Assembly (NCBI RefSeq): GCF_030348825.1
Contig: NZ_JAUCES010000005.1
Coordinates: 3,162,001 to 3,226,000 of the forward strand
DNA from: Fictibacillus sp. b24
GTDB lineage: Bacteria > Bacillota > Bacilli > Bacillales > Fictibacillaceae
DNA length: 64,000 nt
Direction: 5' to 3'
The position numbers were made by a program, and so were the translations under genes. The notes beneath the pieces are model-generated. The model searched no databases. It was given only the letters and a program-made list of their open reading frames with translations, and was not told where the DNA came from. Shown here one piece after another: positions 24,683 through 33,713 of this stretch. Position 1 is the stretch's first letter. Each line of letters starts with the position of its first letter.

Positions 24683-25348
24683 TTGCGAATCGTAAAAGAA
24701 AATATTCTAGCATTATGTCTCCTCCTCTCTATCCCTTTGCTGAATATCATCTATCAGGTGTTGAATCATGGGGAGCGTGGAGCGAGACAACTTATTACAG
24801 CAGTAGATCATCAAATCCCATTTGTTGAAATTTTTATTGTTCCTTATGTGCTTTGGTACGCTTTTATCTTTTTAATGTTTGTCTACTTTTGTATTTATGA
24901 CAGAGCCATTTACTACAGAACCCTATTGAGTTTTTGTGTAGGAATGCTGGCATGTTATGTCATTTACTTCTTTTTTCAAACCACTGTACCGCGGCCGGAA
25001 TTAGCATCAGAAGGAATGCTGACAAAAATTGTTCAATACGTTTACGGTGCCGATCAACCCTTTAACTGCTTTCCAAGTATTCACGTGTTGAGCAGTTACC
25101 TAATGGTATTAGGCATCCGTCATAGTAAAATGTGGACCATAAAAAAAGATATTATCGTGTCGTCCATTGCTTACAGCATCATTTTATCAACCCTTTTTGT
25201 AAAACAGCATGTAGTACTGGACGTAGTAGCCGGAATTTTATTAGGAAGTATTCTCTTCAAGTTATTTTATTATCTCGAAGCCGAAACTGTATCCACCTTC
25301 TTTAAACGAATGTTCAAAACCAAGCTTCAAAGCTCAGAAAAAAGCTAA
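24683..25348 (+). CDS. PAP2-superfamily membrane phosphatase-like protein
   Basis: A 221-residue integral membrane protein with about six hydrophobic segments. The active-site pattern is FPSIHVLSSY (about 131-140) and, later, the HVVLDVVAG segment (His and Asp at about 176-181), the C-terminal motifs of the PAP2/inositol phosphorylceramide synthase type. It probably acts on a lipid phosphate at the membrane. The predicted start is TTG at 24683 with AAAGGAG well spaced upstream. A terminator follows. The substrate is unknown. Confidence 0.82.
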   Translation: MRIVKENILALCLLLSIPLLNIIYQVLNHGERGARQLITAVDHQIPFVEIFIVPYVLWYAFIFLMFVYFCIYDRAIYYRTLLSFCVGMLACYVIYFFFQTTVPRPELASEGMLTKIVQYVYGADQPFNCFPSIHVLSSYLMVLGIRHSKMWTIKKDIIVSSIAYSIILSTLFVKQHVVLDVVAGILLGSILFKLFYYLEAETVSTFFKRMFKTKLQSSEKS

Positions 25349-25355
25349 TTCACAA

Positions 25356-25389
25356 AGGACTGCTGTCAAAAGCGGTTCTTTTTTTTTTT
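25356..25389 (+). terminator. Terminator of the PAP2 gene
   Basis: Stem AGGACTGC/GCGGTTCT (two G-T pairs), then a run of eleven T. Confidence 0.8.
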
Positions 25390-25415
25390 GATTCGCAATC
25401 TTTGATGTTTTTAAA

Positions 25416-25482
25416 AGTAGTTGATTTCCGTTTCAGGTGCTTCCTGCAAAGAGCTTTTAGAAACACCCTTTGTTCCAAACTG
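25416..25482 (+). repeat. Dispersed palindrome repeat, copy 5 (decayed)
   Basis: The left end AGTAGTTGATTTCCGTTTCAGG is intact. The middle is replaced by unrelated sequence, and only CCAAACTG recalls the right end. Confidence 0.7.
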
Positions 25483-25551
25483 TTTTTCGACTACCAAGGC
25501 ATAACTTGGCTAAATTGAAAATAAAAATAACATGGGAAGGAGTGATAATAG

Positions 25552-25995
25552 ATGAGCAATGAAAATAAGGATCTGCAAGAACAGATGCGCGCAGAAAGTA
25601 TGCACCAGATGTGCAAGCAGCATATGTATTATCATGTCACGATTAAAACCCGTGAAGGTCAGGAAGTTGAAGGCATCATTACTGATTTAGACAAAAAAAA
25701 CGTGTATATAATGGTCCCGCAAAACATGATGCCTGCAGAAGAAGTTGAACAAGAAAGTCCACAAATGAGTCAGCAGCAAATAGGCCAACAGGCTCAACAG
25801 GCCCAGCAAACGCAGCAAAGCGGCCAGCGATATCAGCGACAATCGTATGGTCGTCCATATTACCGCCGCTTTTATCGTCAGATCTATCCGCTTGCAGCAC
25901 TTGCTGCTCTATCTCTGTATCCTTATTATCCGCCGTATCCCTATCCTTACTATCCGTACTACCCGCCTTATCCTTACCCGTATCCTTATTATTAA
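25552..25995 (+). CDS. Pro/Tyr-rich small protein with Sm-like N-terminal part
   Basis: A 147-residue protein with three parts. Residues about 25-60 (YYHVTIKTREGQEVEGIITDLDKKNVYIMV) look like an Sm/SH3-type beta barrel. Residues about 75-100 are Gln-rich with short repeats (QQAQQAQQTQQ). The last about 40 residues are almost only Pro and Tyr, with YPYYPPYPYP-type repeats. Such low-complexity tails occur in spore coat and surface proteins of Bacillaceae, so a spore or envelope role is possible but not shown. A strong terminator follows. Confidence 0.7.
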   Translation: MSNENKDLQEQMRAESMHQMCKQHMYYHVTIKTREGQEVEGIITDLDKKNVYIMVPQNMMPAEEVEQESPQMSQQQIGQQAQQAQQTQQSGQRYQRQSYGRPYYRRFYRQIYPLAALAALSLYPYYPPYPYPYYPYYPPYPYPYPYY

Positions 25996-26001
25996 AAGCA
26001 G

Positions 26002-26029
26002 CCGCCTGAAAAAATCAGGCGGATTTTTT
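26002..26029 (+). terminator. Terminator of the Pro/Tyr-rich gene
   Basis: Stem CCGCCTGA/TCAGGCGG with A-rich loop, then six T. Confidence 0.9.
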
Positions 26030-26092
26030 ATGATTTCAAATGGTTAAAAACGGGAAGTGTACATAAGTCCGATTATTTAAGGAGGTAATATC

Positions 26093-26719
26093 ATGGCTAA
26101 TATTTTGGTTGTTTATTATAGTTCTTATGGCCACATTTATGAAATGGCACTCGCAGCAGCTGAAGGCGTTAAGCAAGTAGATGGCACTGAGGTAAAGGTT
26201 GTTAAAGTTCCAGAATTTGAAGTTACGAAAAAATATATGTCACAGCAAGATGCTTACGTTAAAGCCCAGGAAGCTCAAGCTGATATACCTGAAGTAACAC
26301 TAGATGATTTAAAATGGGCAGACGGCATCGTTTGGGGCATTCCAACTCGATACGGTATGATGCCTGCTCAGATTAAACAATTACTTGATTCGGCAGGCGG
26401 CCTTTGGGCAAATGGTGATCTAGAAGGCAAAGCCACTGCAGTGATAACAAGTTCTAACACGATTCACGGCGGTCAAGAATCTACAGCTATCACTTCATTC
26501 GTACCACTTATGCACTTCGGAATGATTTATGTTGGCTTGCCATACGGCGAGAATCCTGAACAGATGACATCAGAAGGAATTGGCGGTTCTCCATATGCGG
26601 CTTCAACGGTTGCGGGAGCAGACGGAAGCCAACAGCCTCAAGATGCCGAAAAAACCATGGCGTCTCGCCTCGGAGAACGAGTGGCGAAAGTAGCAAAAGC
26701 ACTTAAAGGTAACCTTTAA
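26093..26719 (+). CDS. wrbA: NAD(P)H:quinone oxidoreductase, WrbA type
   Basis: A 208-residue flavoprotein that reduces quinones by two electrons with NAD(P)H. The FMN loop YSSYGHIYEMA (about 9-19), GIPTRYGMMPAQIKQLLD (about 82-99), TSSNTIHGGQE and the late GGSPYAAST are WrbA signatures. The start has AAGGAGG seven bases upstream. It is a single gene between two strong hairpins. It probably protects against quinone stress, as do azoR and the nitroreductase upstream. Confidence 0.95.
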   Translation: MANILVVYYSSYGHIYEMALAAAEGVKQVDGTEVKVVKVPEFEVTKKYMSQQDAYVKAQEAQADIPEVTLDDLKWADGIVWGIPTRYGMMPAQIKQLLDSAGGLWANGDLEGKATAVITSSNTIHGGQESTAITSFVPLMHFGMIYVGLPYGENPEQMTSEGIGGSPYAASTVAGADGSQQPQDAEKTMASRLGERVAKVAKALKGNL

Positions 26720-26737
26720 AAAGAGACAAGCAGTAAA

Positions 26738-26786
26738 AAAGGCTCAAACCACCTCGTAAATGCGAGCTGATTTGAGCCTTTCTTTT
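26738..26786 (+). terminator. Terminator of wrbA
   Basis: An 11-bp stem AAAGGCTCAAA/TTTGAGCCTTT with a larger loop, followed by TCTTTT. Confidence 0.85.
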
Positions 26787-26808
26787 GGTTTAGGATGCAA
26801 CCATGGGG

Positions 26809-26935
26809 TGGTTGGAGCGGAAGGGTACTGACTCCTGCGGGACGAGTGGGACAGGTGAGACCCATAAAGGCGCGTAGCGGCATGGGGCTCACCGCCCGCC
26901 CCGCGGAAAGCATGTACCCTGGAGCGGAGATCACA
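26809..26935 (-). repeat. Dispersed palindrome repeat, copy 6
   Basis: Reverse orientation. The outer ends are altered (GGTTGGAGCGG at the left, GGAGCGGAGATCA at the right), while the inner blocks are intact. The central arm is GACCCAT.../...ATGGGGCTC. Confidence 0.85.
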
Positions 26936-26995
26936 GCACCAACATTTTATTTGGTGACTTTTTCAGTTCCCTCTACATGAAAAAGCTTATTCATA

Positions 26996-27205
26996 TTACG
27001 CTTTCACGTCATACCCTTGATCTTCAATCGCTTCACGCATATCTGCATCCGTTACTTTTGAGCTATCCACTTCCACATCCACGTTTCCTGTTTCTAAGTG
27101 AACGACCACATTTTTCACTCCATCCAATTCAGTAAGTGCGTTCGTTACCGCAGCTTTACAATGTCCGCACGTCATACCGTCTACTTTCAATGTTTTCTTT
27201 TCCAT
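26996..27205 (-). CDS. copZ: Copper chaperone CopZ
   Basis: A 69-residue heavy-metal-associated domain protein. The Cu(I) site is GMTCGHC at about 9-15. It carries copper to the CopA ATPase in the cytoplasm. It is the last gene of csoR-copA-copZ, 12 bp after copA. The length and the C-terminal IEDQGYDV are standard for Bacillus CopZ. Confidence 0.97.
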   Translation of the reverse strand: MEKKTLKVDGMTCGHCKAAVTNALTELDGVKNVVVHLETGNVDVEVDSSKVTDADMREAIEDQGYDVKA

Positions 27206-27217
27206 TCTTTATTCCTC

Positions 27218-29620
27218 CTAATTTTCATTTAGTTTTAATCGTTTTAATCGCAATGCATTCGTGACAACTGACACAGAGCTGAAGGCCATTGCAGCACCAG
27301 CAACCCACGGTTCAAGCAAGCCGAATGCAGCAATTGGAATCCCTGCTGAATTATAAAATAGGGCCCAGAACAAGTTTTGCCGAATGTTTCGCATCGTCTT
27401 TCGGCTTAATTCGATTGCTTTTGGGATATGATTCAAATCTCCTCCAACAAGTGTTACGTCTGCCGCCTCGATCGCCACATCTGTGCCAGTTCCGATTGCC
27501 ATTCCGATATCAGCTGTTGCAAGAGCAGGTGCATCATTGATCCCATCACCCACCATCGCAACAATCATCCCTTTTTCCTGAAGCTCACTCACTTTACGCG
27601 CTTTCTCTTCTGGAAGGACTTCAGCAAAAACACCTGAAATACCTACTTGTTCGGCAATCGCATGTGCGGTTCTCTCATTGTCACCAGTGATCATATACAC
27701 ATCAATACCCATTTCTGTTAACCGGGTAATCGCCTTTTTTGATGAGTCTTTAACAGTGTCAGCAACAGCGATAAGTAATACGAGTTCACCATCAATCGCC
27801 CCCAGCATAGCGGTTTTGCCTTCACGTTCAAACTTTTCAAGCGCTTCTTCATGCTCTAAATAATCAACTGATTTTTCTTTCATCAGCTTTCTCGTTCCAA
27901 CTAGCACCGCTTTTCCATTCAATGAAGCTTCAATTCCATGCCCTGGAATGGCATTGAAGAAATCTGGATCTGTCAAAGAAATCCCTTTAATTTTTCCGTA
28001 CTCCACAATCGCTTCAGCTAAAGGATGTTCTGAACTTTTTTCAGCTGAGATTACTTCAGATAGAAAACCCTCTCTTAGCTCGATCACATCCGTTACTTCA
28101 GGCTTCCCCTTTGTCACAGTTCCGGTCTTATCTAAAAGAATAGCGTTTATTTTGTGTGCACCCTCAAGATATTCGCCTCCTTTAAAGAGAATACCCTGTT
28201 CGGCCCCTTTACCTGTCCCCACCATAATGGATGTCGGTGTTGCAAGACCTAATGCACACGGACAAGCAATAACTAAGATGGCAATCGCCACTTCAAGTGC
28301 TTGAGGCAAGTTGCCCGGATCCATAAAGAAATACCATGCTATAAAAGCGGCAACCGCTATACCGACAACAATTGGAACGAATATGCCAGAGATGTAATCA
28401 GCCATTCGCTGAATAGGTGCTTTCGACCCTTGTGCTTCTTCAACAATCTTAATAATCCCAGCGAGAGCCGTCTCTTTACCAACTCTTTGTGCTTCCACCC
28501 TCAGCGTTCCATTTTTGTTGATCGTCGAACCGATTACAAAGTTACCTGCTGTTTTTTCAACTGGTATAGACTCCCCTGTTATCATGCTCTCATCAATCGA
28601 AGAATTCCCTGAAAGCACCTTGCCGTCTACAGGTATTTTTTCGCCTGGTTTTACGAGAAGCTCATCACCTGCAACTACTTGATCTAGTGGTATCTTTACT
28701 TCTTCTCCATCACGAATAACTGTAGCTTCCTTCGCTTGCAGATTCAGCAGTTTAGAGATTGCTTCGGTTGTTCTTCCTTTTGCAAGTGTCTCAAAATATT
28801 TACCTACTAAAATTAACGTAATCAAAACCGCACTCGTTTCAAAATACAGCTGTGGCATTTCGTTAGGGTTTCCGATTGTTTTGAACGCTTCTACAACACT
28901 ATAAAAGAAAGCCGCAGATGTTCCTAACGCCACAAGTACATCCATGTTTGCACTCTTATTTCGAAGCGCTCGATACGCCCCTACATAAAATGGCCCACCG
29001 ATATAAAACTGTACAATAGAAGCGAGCACTAGCTGAAACCAAGGGTTCATCAAAAGATGAGGAAGCGGCAAGCCAAAGTCCCAAGGCATATGAGCAATCA
29101 TCGTATATAAAAGTGGCAGCGATAAAACGATAGAGAGAATCAATTTTCTTTTCTTGGTCGAGATTTCTTCTTCTTTCTTCGTTTTCTTCGATTCCCTATC
29201 TTGCTGGATGGATCCTTTATAGCCTAGTTTTTCAATCTTTTTTATAAGATCATCCACCGAAACGATAGAAGGATTGTATTCTATCGTCCCCGTTTCTCCT
29301 GTTAAATTGACAGTAGCGCCAGAAACGCCGTCCATTCGGTTTAAACTTTTTTCAATCCGCGTAGAGCAAGCGGCACATGTCATACCAGATATATCAAGCT
29401 CCACTTTCTCTTTAGTTACCCCATAGCCTAGCTTCTCTATTTTTTGTTCAATCTCTCCAATCGTGGTCACTTTAGGATCAAACTTTACAGAAGCTTTTTC
29501 CATGGCTAAGTTAACATTTGCGTCAACACCATCCATTTTGTTCAATACTTTTTCAATCCGGACCGCACAGGCTGAACAAGTCATTCCTGTAATTCCAAAA
29601 TTCGTTTCCTTTTCGCTCAT
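27218..29620 (-). CDS. copA: Copper-exporting P1B-type ATPase CopA
   Basis: An 800-residue copper exporter. Two N-terminal metal-binding domains each carry GMTCSAC/GMTCAAC. The A domain has TGES, the membrane metal site is CPC in [12 protein letters not shown], the phosphorylation site is DKTGT, and the hinge is [11 protein letters not shown]. About eight membrane helices are expected. The ATG at 29620 follows AAGAAGG by 8 bp; the GTG at 29629 is less likely. It sits between csoR and copZ with gaps under 20 bp, one operon under CsoR control. It pumps Cu(I) out of the cell. Confidence 0.97.
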   Translation of the reverse strand: MSEKETNFGITGMTCSACAVRIEKVLNKMDGVDANVNLAMEKASVKFDPKVTTIGEIEQKIEKLGYGVTKEKVELDISGMTCAACSTRIEKSLNRMDGVSGATVNLTGETGTIEYNPSIVSVDDLIKKIEKLGYKGSIQQDRESKKTKKEEEISTKKRKLILSIVLSLPLLYTMIAHMPWDFGLPLPHLLMNPWFQLVLASIVQFYIGGPFYVGAYRALRNKSANMDVLVALGTSAAFFYSVVEAFKTIGNPNEMPQLYFETSAVLITLILVGKYFETLAKGRTTEAISKLLNLQAKEATVIRDGEEVKIPLDQVVAGDELLVKPGEKIPVDGKVLSGNSSIDESMITGESIPVEKTAGNFVIGSTINKNGTLRVEAQRVGKETALAGIIKIVEEAQGSKAPIQRMADYISGIFVPIVVGIAVAAFIAWYFFMDPGNLPQALEVAIAILVIACPCALGLATPTSIMVGTGKGAEQGILFKGGEYLEGAHKINAILLDKTGTVTKGKPEVTDVIELREGFLSEVISAEKSSEHPLAEAIVEYGKIKGISLTDPDFFNAIPGHGIEASLNGKAVLVGTRKLMKEKSVDYLEHEEALEKFEREGKTAMLGAIDGELVLLIAVADTVKDSSKKAITRLTEMGIDVYMITGDNERTAHAIAEQVGISGVFAEVLPEEKARKVSELQEKGMIVAMVGDGINDAPALATADIGMAIGTGTDVAIEAADVTLVGGDLNHIPKAIELSRKTMRNIRQNLFWALFYNSAGIPIAAFGLLEPWVAGAAMAFSSVSVVTNALRLKRLKLNEN

Positions 29621-29636
29621 GGTTTTCACCTTCTTT

Positions 29637-29924
29637 TTACGATTTGGAGAACTGTTTAATTACTCTCATCAATTCTTCAATAGAGTCTTCACCATTCCCA
29701 GACTTGATCGCATCTGCTACACAATGCTGTGTGTGGCTTTCCATCAGTTGAAAGCCGACTCTTTTTAAACCAGCTGTTACCGCGGATATCTGCACGAGAA
29801 CATCAATACAATACCGATCTTCTTCGATCATCTTTTGAAGACCGCGCACCTGGCCTTCTATCTTTTTTAAACGATTGTTTAAATCTTGTTTATCACTGTC
29901 GCAGCGATGTGTTTTTTGTTCCAT
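29637..29924 (-). CDS. csoR: Copper-sensing repressor CsoR
   Basis: A 95-residue all-helical repressor. The Cu(I) ligands are present with the CsoR spacing: Cys in RYC, His 25 residues later in ESH, and Cys four residues after that (HTQHC). Without copper it binds its operator and represses; Cu(I) binding releases it. It heads the csoR-copA-copZ operon and is therefore autoregulated. A matching GC-rich pseudo-palindrome lies in the promoter at 29973-29989. Confidence 0.96.
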   Translation of the reverse strand: MEQKTHRCDSDKQDLNNRLKKIEGQVRGLQKMIEEDRYCIDVLVQISAVTAGLKRVGFQLMESHTQHCVADAIKSGNGEDSIEELMRVIKQFSKS

Positions 29925-29964
29925 AGCGTATCACCCTTTCATAATGGGATGCTTTATACTTTAT

Positions 29965-29994
29965 AATATACTATACCCCCCTATGGTATGTAAA
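29965..29994 (-). promoter_or_regulatory. csoR promoter and CsoR operator
   Basis: Minus strand: TTTACA (29989-29994) and TATATT (29965-29970), 18 bp apart. Between them is the pseudo-palindrome ATACC-ATAGGGGGG-TAT (29973-29989), with the central G/C run typical of CsoR sites. Confidence 0.8.
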
Positions 29995-30002
29995 TTATTA
30001 GC

Positions 30003-30548
30003 TTATGTTCTATTCTTTTTAACAATTGTGTAGATACCTATTACAGCTGCTGCCCCTAAAATTATCTTTCCTTCCATGTTCCACTCTGCAATGTTATAGA
30101 CCGAATAAGCTTCAAGCAATAGTGCCGGCACTTTTCCAATCGAACTTGCTAAAATAAAAACCCCTGCTGAAACAGCTCCGATCGCACTTGCAAATGTAAC
30201 TACTCCTGATGGAACGAATGGCAATAACCTTAGAGATACGATTAAAAGAAATGCATCTTTCCCTTTTGCTTCTAACAACCTTACCACCCGGGGGTACCCG
30301 TTTAGCTTCTTTCTTGTAGCCTGTTTAAACCCTTTTCTATATAAAGCGAACGAAACTGCTGCTCCTGCAGCCTCTCCGATAAATGAAATGAAGGTACCAT
30401 TCCAAAAGCCAAAGAAAATAATGTTGGCACCGGTTAAAAAAACAGATGGAACGACGCCTAAAATCGCGATCACAATATTAAGCAAAATAGAGATCAAAAT
30501 GGCCCATTCGCTATATTCTTGAAAAAAGGTTAATACGGTTTCCGACAT
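30003..30548 (-). CDS. TVP38/TMEM64 family membrane protein (VTT domain)
   Basis: A 181-residue integral membrane protein with about five hydrophobic segments. The VTT/DedA-type core is visible: FFGFWNGTFISFIGEAAGAAVSFALYRKGF, then LRLLPFVPSGVVTFASAIGAVS. Relatives are linked to lipid scrambling and membrane homeostasis. GAGGAGG precedes the ATG. It follows the cadA-type ATPase on the same strand, but a terminator separates them. It is probably independent of the metal operons. Confidence 0.85.
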   Translation of the reverse strand: MSETVLTFFQEYSEWAILISILLNIVIAILGVVPSVFLTGANIIFFGFWNGTFISFIGEAAGAAVSFALYRKGFKQATRKKLNGYPRVVRLLEAKGKDAFLLIVSLRLLPFVPSGVVTFASAIGAVSAGVFILASSIGKVPALLLEAYSVYNIAEWNMEGKIILGAAAVIGIYTIVKKNRT

Positions 30549-30597
30549 TATGTACGTTCCTCCTCTAAAAGCTTCCCCTTATCTTATCTATCGTACT

Positions 30598-30626
30598 AAA
30601 AAAGCCATGCGGGTGCATGGCTTTGG
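30598..30626 (-). terminator. Terminator of the CadA-type operon
   Basis: Perfect 10-bp stem AAAGCCATGC/GCATGGCTTT with a 4-nt loop, followed by T. Confidence 0.9.
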
Positions 30627-30632
30627 TCTTAC

Positions 30633-32687
30633 TTATTTTCGGTTATGAAGTAAAACGGTTAAGCTGATTAGCGTTACAAGGATAGTTGCGCCCATATCAG
30701 ATAAAATCGCGATCCATAACGTTAACCACCCTGGGATGGTAAGGAGCAGAGCCAAAAGTTTCAGTCCAAGCGATAAACCAATGTTCCACTTGATGATTCT
30801 GTTTACTTTTCTGGATACCTGAACAGCATCTGGCAGTTTGCCTAAATGATCTTGCATAAGAACGATATCTGCCGTCTCAATGGCACTGTCTGTTCCTTTT
30901 CCCATTGCAATTCCTAAATCAGCGGTTGCCAGTGCAGGTGCATCATTAATTCCGTCACCGATCATGGCTACTTTTCCACTCGCTTTTAGTGACTTTACCT
31001 TTTCTACCTTTTCTTCTGGCAGCAAGCCTCCAAAGAAAGCGGAAACTCCTGTACGTTTTGCTACTTTTTCCGCTACTGCGGGATGATCTCCCGTTAGCAT
31101 CACAGTCTCTCTAACACCTTTTTCATGAAGAGCCCGGATGATAGCTGGACTTTCTGTTCTGATCTCATCCGCTATGGCAAACACACCTAGAATTTCACTT
31201 TCACTTGCTACCAATACGATTGTGTTTCCTTCATCTTTTAATGAAGTGATTACACTTTCTACGTTTCCGTCCGTTTGTATATCACCAATTATCTTTTCGT
31301 TTCCTAGTCGATATGTTTTTCCGTTCACAATTGCTGTAATTCCCTGTCCAGAAACAGTTGTGATCTCCTCGGCTTCAATTTCTTCTGTACCGAGTTCCCT
31401 GCACTTCGCAATAACCGCTTTTGCTAACGGATGGGATGACGATTTTTCGATGCTATATGCCACTTTATAAAAATCAGGGTGAAACGCTTGCTCTGCCACA
31501 ACGTGCGGCTCTCCTAAGGTTAGAGTACCTGTTTTATCAAACGCGATGATCTCTATTTTTCCGAGTTGTTCTAAATAAGCTCCGCCTTTAATCAGAATGC
31601 CGTTTCGTGCATTTACCGTGATACCAGATAAAATGGCGATTGGTGATGAAAGAATAAGAGCGCAAGGACAGCCAACGATCAATACGGCAAGACCTTGATA
31701 AAACCACTCACCCCACGGCTCGTTTAATAAAAGCGGTGGCACCAGTATGACGAGTGCAGAGATAATCATGATAATGGGTGTGTAATAATTTGCAAAACGG
31801 TTGATAAAAAGCTCAGTCGGTGTTTTTGATTCCTGTGCTTCTTGGACGAGAGCCAAAATTTTTGAAAGTGCTGATTGATTGTACGTTTTCGTGATTTTCA
31901 CGTAAAGAACACCTTCATTATTGATACTTCCGCCAAAAACCGGTTCCCCGTTCTCTTTTTCTACAGGCAGCGATTCGCCCGTTATCGCAGCTTCATTTAC
32001 TGAGCTTTTACCATAAACGACAATACCGTCTGATGGTATCTTTTGACCGGTTTTCACGAGAACCACATCATCGACTTTTAATTCTTCAATCGAGATGGTT
32101 TCTGTATTACCATCTTTTAAAAGCAGAGCTTCTTTTGGAGCAACCTTTAATAAAGTCTCCATTGAACGGCGTGCCTTTTCCATTCCATATGATTCAAGCA
32201 GTTCATTGATTCCAAACAGAATGGCAACAAGTGCAGCTTCTTTCCATTCTCCGATCGCAACCGCCCCTATCAGCGCGACTGTCATCAATGTGTTTATATC
32301 GAATTTGAACTTTGTGAGGTTGCGAAGGCCTTTCATAAATGTTGGATAACCTGAAGTGATTGTGGCTATCGCATACAACAGAATGGCTATATACGCGGAA
32401 TTCAATGCCCATTCTGCGCCTAATGCTGCAATAAAAGACGCTACAGAAACATATAAACCGATCATCAGCCAGTTTGGTCCTGTTGGCTCTCCGTCTGATT
32501 CAAAGCGCACATTTTCTGAAGAAAGAATAGAACGAACTGCTTTCATATCCATTTTCTCATCCAAAACAATCTTACTGGAGTTGAATTGAACTTTCGCCTC
32601 TTCACCGCCAGGAAGTTGCTGTATCTGCTCTTGTAATCTTAGGGCACAGTGACCGCAAGATAATCCTGTAATCTTATGCTCTTTCAT
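30633..32687 (-). CDS. cadA: Zn/Cd/Co-type P1B ATPase (CadA/ZntA family)
   Basis: A 684-residue heavy-metal exporter. One N-terminal metal-binding domain has GLSCGHC (residues about 7-13). The membrane site is CPC in GCPCALILSSP, followed by DKTGTLTLG and [20 protein letters not shown]. The CPC-ALILSSP form and the single domain fit the Zn2+/Cd2+/Pb2+ group rather than copper. The ATG at 32687 has GAGGGG upstream. It is 16 bp after an ArsR-family gene whose ligands point to zinc, so zinc with side activity on cadmium or cobalt is the best guess. Confidence 0.92.
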   Translation of the reverse strand: MKEHKITGLSCGHCALRLQEQIQQLPGGEEAKVQFNSSKIVLDEKMDMKAVRSILSSENVRFESDGEPTGPNWLMIGLYVSVASFIAALGAEWALNSAYIAILLYAIATITSGYPTFMKGLRNLTKFKFDINTLMTVALIGAVAIGEWKEAALVAILFGINELLESYGMEKARRSMETLLKVAPKEALLLKDGNTETISIEELKVDDVVLVKTGQKIPSDGIVVYGKSSVNEAAITGESLPVEKENGEPVFGGSINNEGVLYVKITKTYNQSALSKILALVQEAQESKTPTELFINRFANYYTPIIMIISALVILVPPLLLNEPWGEWFYQGLAVLIVGCPCALILSSPIAILSGITVNARNGILIKGGAYLEQLGKIEIIAFDKTGTLTLGEPHVVAEQAFHPDFYKVAYSIEKSSSHPLAKAVIAKCRELGTEEIEAEEITTVSGQGITAIVNGKTYRLGNEKIIGDIQTDGNVESVITSLKDEGNTIVLVASESEILGVFAIADEIRTESPAIIRALHEKGVRETVMLTGDHPAVAEKVAKRTGVSAFFGGLLPEEKVEKVKSLKASGKVAMIGDGINDAPALATADLGIAMGKGTDSAIETADIVLMQDHLGKLPDAVQVSRKVNRIIKWNIGLSLGLKLLALLLTIPGWLTLWIAILSDMGATILVTLISLTVLLHNRK

Positions 32688-32703
32688 ATTTCCCCTCCTC
32701 TCT

Positions 32704-33018
32704 TTAGTCGTGTCTTGCATGATGTATCGTTTGATGCAAGAGAGTCATAACGTGTTCATCATCTATTGAATAATAAAGTGTTGTTCCTGCACGTCTAAAT
32801 TTTACTAATCTTAAATTTTTCAAAAAGCGTAATTGATGAGAAACTGTGGATTGCATGAGTGCGAGTTCTTCTGCTATTTCTGAAACACTGCATTCCTTTT
32901 CTCCTAACAGATGCAAAACTCGGATGCGCGTAGGATCTGAAAGTGCTTTGAAAGTTTGAGATACGATAAATAGTGTTTCCTCATCAAGTTGTTCATATTT
33001 GTTATTTTGATCAGACAT
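32704..33018 (-). CDS. czrA: ArsR/SmtB metal sensor, CzrA type
   Basis: A 104-residue winged-helix repressor. The recognition region is [26 protein letters not shown]. The C-terminal helix has D-x-H, then His 11 residues later and another His three after that (in [17 protein letters not shown]), exactly the alpha-5 ligand spacing of CzrA/SmtB zinc sensors. The CadC-type cysteine site is absent. It should repress itself and the downstream ATPase, and release DNA when zinc or cobalt binds. The ATG at 33018 is chosen; the GTG at 33048 is an alternative. Confidence 0.92.
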   Translation of the reverse strand: MSDQNNKYEQLDEETLFIVSQTFKALSDPTRIRVLHLLGEKECSVSEIAEELALMQSTVSHQLRFLKNLRLVKFRRAGTTLYYSIDDEHVMTLLHQTIHHARHD

Positions 33019-33050
33019 CCCAGCCACCCTTTCATTTTCACCTTTCAATC

Positions 33051-33079
33051 ATTATATGAACATATGCTCATATATGTTA
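33051..33079 (-). promoter_or_regulatory. czrA promoter and 22-bp operator
   Basis: TATAAT at 33051-33056 (minus strand) is overlapped by the near-perfect palindrome TATATGA-N-CATATG-N-TCATATA at 33053-33074. This is the classic imperfect 12-2-12-type site of ArsR/SmtB zinc sensors. A weak -35 lies around 33074-33079. Confidence 0.82.
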
Positions 33080-33153
33080 CTTAGAGTGTAACGAATATTT
33101 GAAAAATGTGCAAAGTAAAATACTGCTTCGGTAGTCCTTGTTGCTTTTGTAAG

Positions 33154-33410
33154 TGGTTGATTTCGTTCCAGATGCTCGCTTTCCGCGGGGCAGGCGGTGA
33201 GCCACATTCGTACGTTACACGTATAAGTGTCTCACCTGTCTAGTTGCAGTGGCTAGCCCCTCGAGGTCAAAAGTTAAATGGCTCAGAAGGCAAAGTGCGC
33301 CTTCAAATCCATTCACCTTTTGCTTGTCGGGGCTGAACGAGCCACTTCCACTTTTCGGACTGCCCGCCTGTCCCGCAGGAGTCTCGCATCTTGCACTCCA
33401 ATCAACTGTC
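33154..33410 (+). repeat. Dispersed palindrome repeat, copy 7, with a nested insertion
   Basis: Forward copy, split after GTGTCTCACCTG. The sequence resumes at GCCTGTCCCGCAGGAG and ends CCAATCAACTGTC. The inserted about 120 bp (33239-33361) is itself a foldback: AGTGGCTAG-CCCC near its left matches GGGGCTGAACGAGCCACT near its right, and TCAAAAGTTAAATGG matches CCATTCACCTTTTG. Confidence 0.85.
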
Positions 33411-33510
33411 AAAGAAGGAAAATAAAAAAGAGTTTTGAAAGCACCAATCTACTAGAAAAAAGCCTTCCTAAAAGATTGTTACTTATGGCATTTTTCATTC
33501 TCTTCCTTGA

Positions 33511-33645
33511 CAAGTTGATTGGAGCAGAAGGTGGCGAGACTCCTATGGGACGAGCGGTCAGGTGGAGACTCCTAATGTCGCAAAGCGGCAGGAGGCTCAC
33601 CGTACGCCCCATGGAAAGCGAGCCACCTGGAGCGGAAATCAACTA
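33511..33645 (-). repeat. Dispersed palindrome repeat, copy 8
   Basis: Reverse orientation, 100 bp after copy 7, so the two form an inverted pair. Starts CAAGTTGATTGGAGCAG and ends GAGCGGAAATCAACTAC. Confidence 0.9.
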
Positions 33646-33685
33646 CTCTCAAAAGCAACACTGTTTTACGAAAACAATCTCAAAC

Positions 33686-33713
33686 AAAAAGAAGCTGCGT
33701 TCACAGCTTCTTT
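33686..33713 (-). terminator. Terminator of the DUF418 gene
   Basis: Stem AAGAAGCTG/CAGCTTCTT followed by TTT. The stem overlaps the stop codon. Confidence 0.8.

Noticed and set aside
33154-33645. Insertion sequence remnant
   Set aside because: No transposase fragment or target-site duplication is visible; the region is two palindromic repeats with a nested foldback.
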